This document shows, piece after piece, positions 4,805 to 7,695 of a stretch of DNA of 7,695 bases. This stretch comes from Candidatus Woesearchaeota archaeon (GTDB lineage: Archaea; Nanobdellota; Nanobdellia; Woesearchaeales; UBA10216). A program made the translations under genes and the position numbers. A model generated the notes under the pieces. It worked only from the letters and a program-made list of their open reading frames with translations. It was not told the DNA's origin and searched no databases. Within the stretch, counting starts at the first letter, position 1; every line of letters starts with the position of its first letter. Where the stretch lies: the NCBI GenBank assembly GCA_013331515.1, contig DUGG01000019.1, positions 1-7,695 on the forward strand, read 5' to 3'.

Positions 4805-5218
4805 ATGGTTACCAAGACAGTCGGTGGCAACGAGCTTAAGGTTGGCAGCTACATAATGATTGAGGGCGCTGCCTGCAAGATTGGGAACATAGACATTTCC
4901 CGGCCGGGCAAGCACGGCCATGCGAAGATGCGCATTGAGGGCATGGGCATCATGGATGGCAAGCGCCGTATCATCGTCATGCCTGCCCATGATAACATTG
5001 AGGTTCCAATCATAGAGAAGAAGACTGCGCAAGTTCTTTCTGTTCATGGCAATACGGCGAATGTCATGGACGCCGAGACATACGAGACCTTTGACCTGGT
5101 AGTGCCTGACGAGCTTAAGGAGGCCTGCGTTGCCAGCATTTCTGTGCTTTACTGGAAAGTCATGGAAGACCGGATAATGAGGCAGATAAAGAGCGAGGGC
5201 GGGAAGGAGGAAGATTAG
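4805..5218 (+). CDS. eif5a: Translation factor aIF5A (hypusine-containing)
   Basis: Archaeal homologue of eIF5A/EF-P. It binds the ribosomal E site and helps peptide-bond formation and termination at difficult sequences. The N-terminal SH3-like domain contains SRPGKHGHAK (32-41), whose Lys36 is the residue converted to hypusine or deoxyhypusine by deoxyhypusine synthase. The C-terminal OB-fold domain (about 72-137) ends in YWKVMEDRIMRQIKSEGGKEED. The length of 137 residues is typical. The ATG at 4805 is chosen because of the Shine-Dalgarno site at 4794-4799 and the family N-terminus. The gene has its own TATA box and leader. Its stop codon lies 8 bp before the second 94-bp repeat, which could act as its 3' structure. 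Identification is secure. Confidence 0.97.
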   Translation: MVTKTVGGNELKVGSYIMIEGAACKIGNIDISRPGKHGHAKMRIEGMGIMDGKRRIIVMPAHDNIEVPIIEKKTAQVLSVHGNTANVMDAETYETFDLVVPDELKEACVASISVLYWKVMEDRIMRQIKSEGGKEED

Positions 5219-5226
5219 CCGCCATA

Positions 5227-5320
5227 TATAGCGAAGGGCACAAAAAGTTGAGCATGCGATATGCCCTTTGCTATTAGTCAAGGACAGCTTTTTGCTCATT
5301 CATTCCCGTTTTTGACTATA
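5227..5320. repeat. 94-bp twin-hairpin repeat, copy 2
   Basis: Same length, orientation and edges (TATAG...CTATA) as copy 1. Stems are 5228-5240 with 5262-5274, and 5275-5287 with 5306-5318. Six transitions separate the copies. Two lie in loop 1. Four lie in stems: one A to G and two C to T become G-U pairs, and one T to C makes an A-C mismatch. The complementary loop stretches (CAAAAAG 5241-5247, CTTTTTG 5288-5294, TGAGC 5249-5253, GCTCA 5294-5298) are unchanged. It begins 8 bp after the aIF5A stop codon. Confidence 0.9.
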
Positions 5321-5344
5321 CTTGCTTGTTATTGTCAAGATGTC

Positions 5345-5350
5345 TTTTTT
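5345..5350 (+). terminator. Oligo-T terminator candidate after aIF5A
   Basis: Six Ts in a pyrimidine-rich stretch (5343-5355) lie 25 bp after the twin-hairpin repeat. Archaeal RNA polymerase commonly terminates at such runs without needing a hairpin. GTTGC-GCG-GCAAC (5360-5372) could form a small hairpin just beyond. Confidence 0.35.
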
Positions 5351-5410
5351 CTTATTGCAGTTGCGCGGCAACCGGGGAAAAAAAACGTGTCAGGGCCATT
5401 ACTCATAAAG

Positions 5411-5418
5411 TATTTAAA
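5411..5418 (+). promoter_or_regulatory. TATA box of eL40, leaderless transcript predicted
   Basis: TATTTAAA is centred about 27 bp before the ATG at 5442 and matches the archaeal TATA consensus. No Shine-Dalgarno sequence precedes the start. Confidence 0.65.
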
Positions 5419-5441
5419 CACCCGCTTTTGCCTTTCATGTC

Positions 5442-5606
5442 ATGGTCAAGATTCCCGAGGCGGAAGCCAGGACTTTCAGGAACATCTTTGTGTGCAGGAA
5501 GTGCAAGCACAAGATTCGCTCTCCATCACTCAAGGTTGCGCAGGGCAAGGTCAAGTGCAGGAACTGCAATGCGTCTGTCTTGAGGCCGCTTAGGAAAAAA
5601 GGATAA
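5442..5606 (+). CDS. rpl40e: Ribosomal protein eL40
   Basis: A 54-residue, basic zinc-ribbon protein of the large ribosomal subunit. It starts MVKIPEAEARTFRNIFVCRK, and the PEAEAR/F-x-N opening matches archaeal eL40 proteins. Two CxxC pairs (Cys18/Cys21 in CRKC and Cys39/Cys42 in CRNC), 17 residues apart, bind one zinc ion. The tail VLRPLRKKG matches the conserved LRPK-type C-terminus. In eukaryotes this protein is made as a ubiquitin fusion; here, as in other archaea, it stands alone. The ATG at 5442 is set by the family N-terminus and the TATA spacing; an out-of-frame ATG at 5437 is not used. The site-2 protease gene follows 37 bp downstream with its own TATA element. Confidence 0.9.
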   Translation: MVKIPEAEARTFRNIFVCRKCKHKIRSPSLKVAQGKVKCRNCNASVLRPLRKKG

Positions 5607-5612
5607 GCAAGC

Positions 5613-5620
5613 TTTTTATA
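5613..5620 (+). promoter_or_regulatory. TATA box of the site-2 protease gene
   Basis: TTTTTATA is centred about 27 bp before the ATG at 5644. This favours that ATG as a leaderless start over the in-frame ATG at 5620, which overlaps the TATA element itself. Confidence 0.6.
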
Positions 5621-5643
5621 TGACAGGGCGGATTTGCTTTCCT

Positions 5644-6840
5644 ATGGCGGTGGATTTTTCATCAGGCATTCTGGGCTTTGTGCTGAAGCACTGGCTTATC
5701 CTGGGCTTTTACTTTCTTGTAATCCTGCTTGTTTTCATCTACCGGAAGAAGTTCCAGTTCCAGCTTAAGTTTATTGCACTATGCAGGACTAAGCTTGGCC
5801 TCGGCCTTATGGACCGGATAGCATCAAGGCATGCCGAGCTTGTGAAGCTGTTTGGCTATGTCGGTATTGGGGCCGGCTTCATGGGCATGGCGTTCATTGT
5901 CATGGTTCTTGCGCAGAGCGTTTTTACGCTGCTTACGGTGCCTGGCTCGCCTTCGCCAATAACACCCGTCCTTCCGGGCGTGAGGATTCCAGGCACTCCC
6001 GATGCGTTTTTCGTGCCTTTTGTGCAGGGGATTATAGCAATCTTCATAGTGGCTGTTGTTCACGAGTTCGCTCATGGGGTCGTTGCAAGGGCGCACGGCG
6101 TGAGTATCAAGAGTTCTGGGCCTGCGATTATAGGCCCGATATTCGCGGCTTTTGTTGAGCCGGATGAGCGGCAGCTAAGGAAGAAGGATGATGTTGTGAA
6201 CTACTCTGTTTTTGCGGCTGGCACATTCTCAAACATCCTGCTTGCATTTGTGGCGTTGTTCATGCTCTCTGCCGTGTTCGTGCCCGTTGGCTCTGCTTTT
6301 TTCAGCCCGGATGGCGTTGTTTTGCGGGGCGTTGAGCCTGGCTCGCCTGCTGCGGCAGCCGGTCTCAGGCAAGGGATGCCTGTGATGGCTGTTGATGGCC
6401 AGCCGGTTGACTCTTTGAAGGATAACGCGCTGCTTGGGCTGCAGTTCCTTGCTCCCAATAAGACTGTTGTTTTCAGCGATGGCGCTTCAGAATTCATTGT
6501 TGTTGCAGCCCAAGGCGGTGATGGCCGGGGCCGTCTGGGCATCGTGATGGAGCAGGCGTGGAAGAACCAGGGCACTGCGGGCTTTGCCGTTTTCTCATGG
6601 GTTCAGCAGCTTCTTGCCCTTGTCGCAACGCTGAGCTTTGGCATTGGCCTTGCCAACATGATTCCTGTCGGTCCGCTTGATGGCGGGAAGATGCTCCACC
6701 TTGCCATGACCAAGCTCAGGGGCGAGAAGAAGGCGAACCGGGCTTTTGTGAAATTCAGCATACTCCTGCTTATTGTAATCCTCTTCCTTCTCAGCCCCAT
6801 ATTCAAGGCGATTATCAAGTCCGTTGCCGGGATTTTCTGA
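5644..6840 (+). CDS. Site-2 protease, M50 family, with PDZ domain
   Basis: Intramembrane zinc metalloprotease that cuts transmembrane substrates within the bilayer, as in RseP and archaeal S2P. In the 398-residue product, likely membrane segments are near 14-33, 70-97, 124-149, 188-215, 317-340 and 371-392. The zinc site is HEFAH (140-144), with His140, Glu141 and His144. The second motif, NMIPVGPLDGG (338-348), supplies the third ligand, Asp346. Between them a periplasmic-side PDZ-like domain (about 222-300) carries GVEPGSPAAAAGLRQGMPV and VDGQPV. Order and spacing match archaeal S2P proteins of about 370-400 residues. The substrate is unknown; bacterial relatives release membrane-bound regulators. 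No anti-sigma-like or other obvious substrate gene is adjacent. A six-T run 26 bp after the stop codon is a likely terminator. Confidence 0.94.
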   Translation: MAVDFSSGILGFVLKHWLILGFYFLVILLVFIYRKKFQFQLKFIALCRTKLGLGLMDRIASRHAELVKLFGYVGIGAGFMGMAFIVMVLAQSVFTLLTVPGSPSPITPVLPGVRIPGTPDAFFVPFVQGIIAIFIVAVVHEFAHGVVARAHGVSIKSSGPAIIGPIFAAFVEPDERQLRKKDDVVNYSVFAAGTFSNILLAFVALFMLSAVFVPVGSAFFSPDGVVLRGVEPGSPAAAAGLRQGMPVMAVDGQPVDSLKDNALLGLQFLAPNKTVVFSDGASEFIVVAAQGGDGRGRLGIVMEQAWKNQGTAGFAVFSWVQQLLALVATLSFGIGLANMIPVGPLDGGKMLHLAMTKLRGEKKANRAFVKFSILLLIVILFLLSPIFKAIIKSVAGIF

Positions 6841-6865
6841 CATTTCGTCCCTGTTTCCTTACGAC

Positions 6866-6871
6866 TTTTTT
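6866..6871 (+). terminator. Oligo-T terminator after the site-2 protease gene
   Basis: Six consecutive Ts lie 26 bp after the TGA, in a pyrimidine-rich stretch without a hairpin. This is the usual form of an archaeal terminator. Confidence 0.5.
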
Positions 6872-6890
6872 GCGTGGTTAATGAATAAAA

Positions 6891-6898
6891 ATAAATAC
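6891..6898 (+). promoter_or_regulatory. TATA box of the 247-residue orphan gene
   Basis: ATAAATAC, in an A-rich stretch from 6881, is centred about 27 bp before the ATG at 6921 and predicts a leaderless mRNA. Confidence 0.6.
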
Positions 6899-6920
6899 TG
6901 ACTGCTTTCAGAAGAAAGCA

Positions 6921-7664
6921 ATGGTATCTTCTTCGGGTTTAGTCACTGGATTTGATGATGCTGATGTTAGGATAATAACGGCTTACTGCGCAGCTGAGAA
7001 CGGGCGAATGCTGGCCGATAAGGATGTGCAGGCAGCTATCACTCAGTTGAATGGCGCTTCCTCGCCTTCTCTTGAGCAGATAGCGGGTTCTCTTGCTTCT
7101 ACAGACCCGTTTAAGCCGCTCTTGCAGTGGTCTGGCGTAATTCATGAGATTACGATGATGCGCGCTGAGATGAGCAGCCATGCAGGATACGCATATCGTG
7201 ACGGTAATCCTTTGCTTTGCAACCTTCTTTACGAAATTGTAGGGGTTTTTGATGGTGTCAGGCATGATTACCATGCTTATGCCGATAGTGTCACACTTTT
7301 TTATTCTGGTTTGGCTGATGCTGCAGAGTCTTTGGCCGGGGAGAGGCAGGTTGGTGTGGATGATGTGGTTGGCAAACTTGAGCTGAGGGATGAGATTTTC
7401 AGGAGGGTTTTTCCGAGCAAGGCAGAGGCCGAAAGGTATTATCAGATTCAATTCTCTTTCGTTGAGGGCTATTTTTCCATGCCGTCAAGGCTTGCCGCTA
7501 TTTCAATGAAATCAGACGAGCTTCCGGATTTTGGGTTGGAGGAGAAAGTGATGACTGCCAAGGTTTCGGGGGTCCAAAAGTTCTTCCCCGTTATGAAATG
7601 CTATATTGGACTGGAGCTTGAACGCATTTATCAGGGGAGAGCAGTCGAGCCTGGTGCCGCGTGA
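6921..7664 (+). CDS. Unrecognised soluble protein, 247 residues
   Basis: No family recognised. The protein has no signal peptide, no membrane segment and no zinc-binding cysteine pattern. It is acidic and looks mostly alpha-helical, with amphipathic stretches such as FDDADVRIITAYCAAENGRM (11-30) and VVGKLELRDEIFRRVF (149-164). Aromatic-rich parts around 113-129 and 172-187 may form a core. The codon choice (many T-, C- and G-ending codons) matches the neighbouring genes, and the ATG at 6921 fits the TATA spacing, so it is very probably expressed. It follows the site-2 protease on the same strand after an 80-bp gap holding a terminator and a promoter, so co-function is not implied. Secondary-structure statements are by eye. 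Confidence 0.72.
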   Translation: MVSSSGLVTGFDDADVRIITAYCAAENGRMLADKDVQAAITQLNGASSPSLEQIAGSLASTDPFKPLLQWSGVIHEITMMRAEMSSHAGYAYRDGNPLLCNLLYEIVGVFDGVRHDYHAYADSVTLFYSGLADAAESLAGERQVGVDDVVGKLELRDEIFRRVFPSKAEAERYYQIQFSFVEGYFSMPSRLAAISMKSDELPDFGLEEKVMTAKVSGVQKFFPVMKCYIGLELERIYQGRAVEPGAA

Positions 7665-7676
7665 CTTCTTCGGGAG
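7665..7676 (+). terminator. TTCG-loop hairpin right after the last gene
   Basis: CTTC-TTCG-GGAG starts directly after the TGA. C(UUCG)G is an unusually stable tetraloop, although the stem has only four pairs, one of them G-U. A short TTTT follows at about 7681-7684. It may stabilise or end the transcript. Confidence 0.25.
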
Positions 7677-7695
7677 GCAGTTTTACGCATAAGGA

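Noticed and set aside
4539..4856. Plus-strand open frame of 105 codons overlapping the membrane-protein end and the aIF5A start.
   Set aside because: It overlaps two better-supported genes and crosses the aIF5A promoter; no family features.
4742..5299. Long minus-strand open frame (185 codons) antisense to aIF5A.
   Set aside because: It mirrors the aIF5A coding sequence and its composition, begins in the repeat, and its translation resembles no protein. aIF5A is unambiguous on the other strand.
3836..5320. The two 94-bp repeats as a CRISPR array or transposon ends of one composite element.
   Set aside because: There are only two copies 1.39 kb apart with no regular spacers, no cas gene and no transposase between them. 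They are direct, not inverted, repeats.
5227..5320. Self-cleaving ribozyme (hammerhead, twister or pistol) in the twin hairpin.
   Set aside because: None of the conserved core sequences, such as CTGATGA with GAAA, is present.
6939..7451. Minus-strand open frame of 170 codons opposite the 247-residue gene.
   Set aside because: The plus frame has a well-placed TATA box, gene-like codon use and a longer open frame. The minus translation is rich in Arg, Cys and Ser, as expected of a shadow.

Overview
The window is archaeal. It encodes a class-I archaeal/eukaryotic-type release factor (aRF1), the hypusine-containing factor aIF5A, ribosomal protein eL40, an archaeal site-2 protease and part of a tRNA-Pro. 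Nearly every gene has an A/T-rich TATA-like element about 25-30 bp before its start codon, so most mRNAs should be leaderless. Gene order, short proteins and a reduced aRF1 suggest a DPANN-type lineage (Woesearchaeota/Pacearchaeota-like). That placement is inference from sequence style, not from a database search.

Layout. 1-41 is the 5' half of a tRNA-Pro(UGG) gene on the minus strand, cut by the window edge. 206-1303 is aRF1. 1387-2819 holds two glycan genes: a GT2 glycosyltransferase and a bacterial-type sugar-phosphate transferase that lacks the usual N-terminal membrane helix. Two nested palindromic elements lie between them. They form the last codons of the first gene and the probable start region of the second. 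2864-3478 is a SprT/YgjP-like zinc metallopeptidase. 3479-3835 has no confident gene, only a possible decayed minus-strand reading frame. 3925-4221 (minus) and 4267-4677 (plus) are two orphan genes diverging from one 45-bp promoter region; the plus one is a four-helix membrane protein. 4805-5218 is aIF5A, the only gene with a clear leader and Shine-Dalgarno sequence. 5442-5606 is eL40, a 54-residue zinc-ribbon protein. 5644-6840 is the site-2 protease with a PDZ domain. 6921-7664 is an unrecognised soluble protein.

The strongest unexplained signal is a 94-bp element present twice in the same orientation (3836-3929 and 5227-5320). Each copy folds into two abutting 13-bp hairpins whose loops contain mutually complementary 7-nt and 5-nt stretches. 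The copies differ at six positions. Three of the four stem changes preserve pairing through G-U wobbles, and the loop segments that could pair are unchanged. Both copies sit at gene 3' ends. The palindromes at 2138-2255 are a second, unrelated family; their hairpin cores differ by one compensatory A-T to G-C change.

Functionally the window mixes translation (tRNA, aRF1, aIF5A, eL40), cell-surface glycan synthesis (GT2 and sugar transferase) and proteolysis (SprT-like and site-2 protease), with three orphan genes. Apart from the glycan pair, most genes appear to have their own promoter and do not form an obvious operon.
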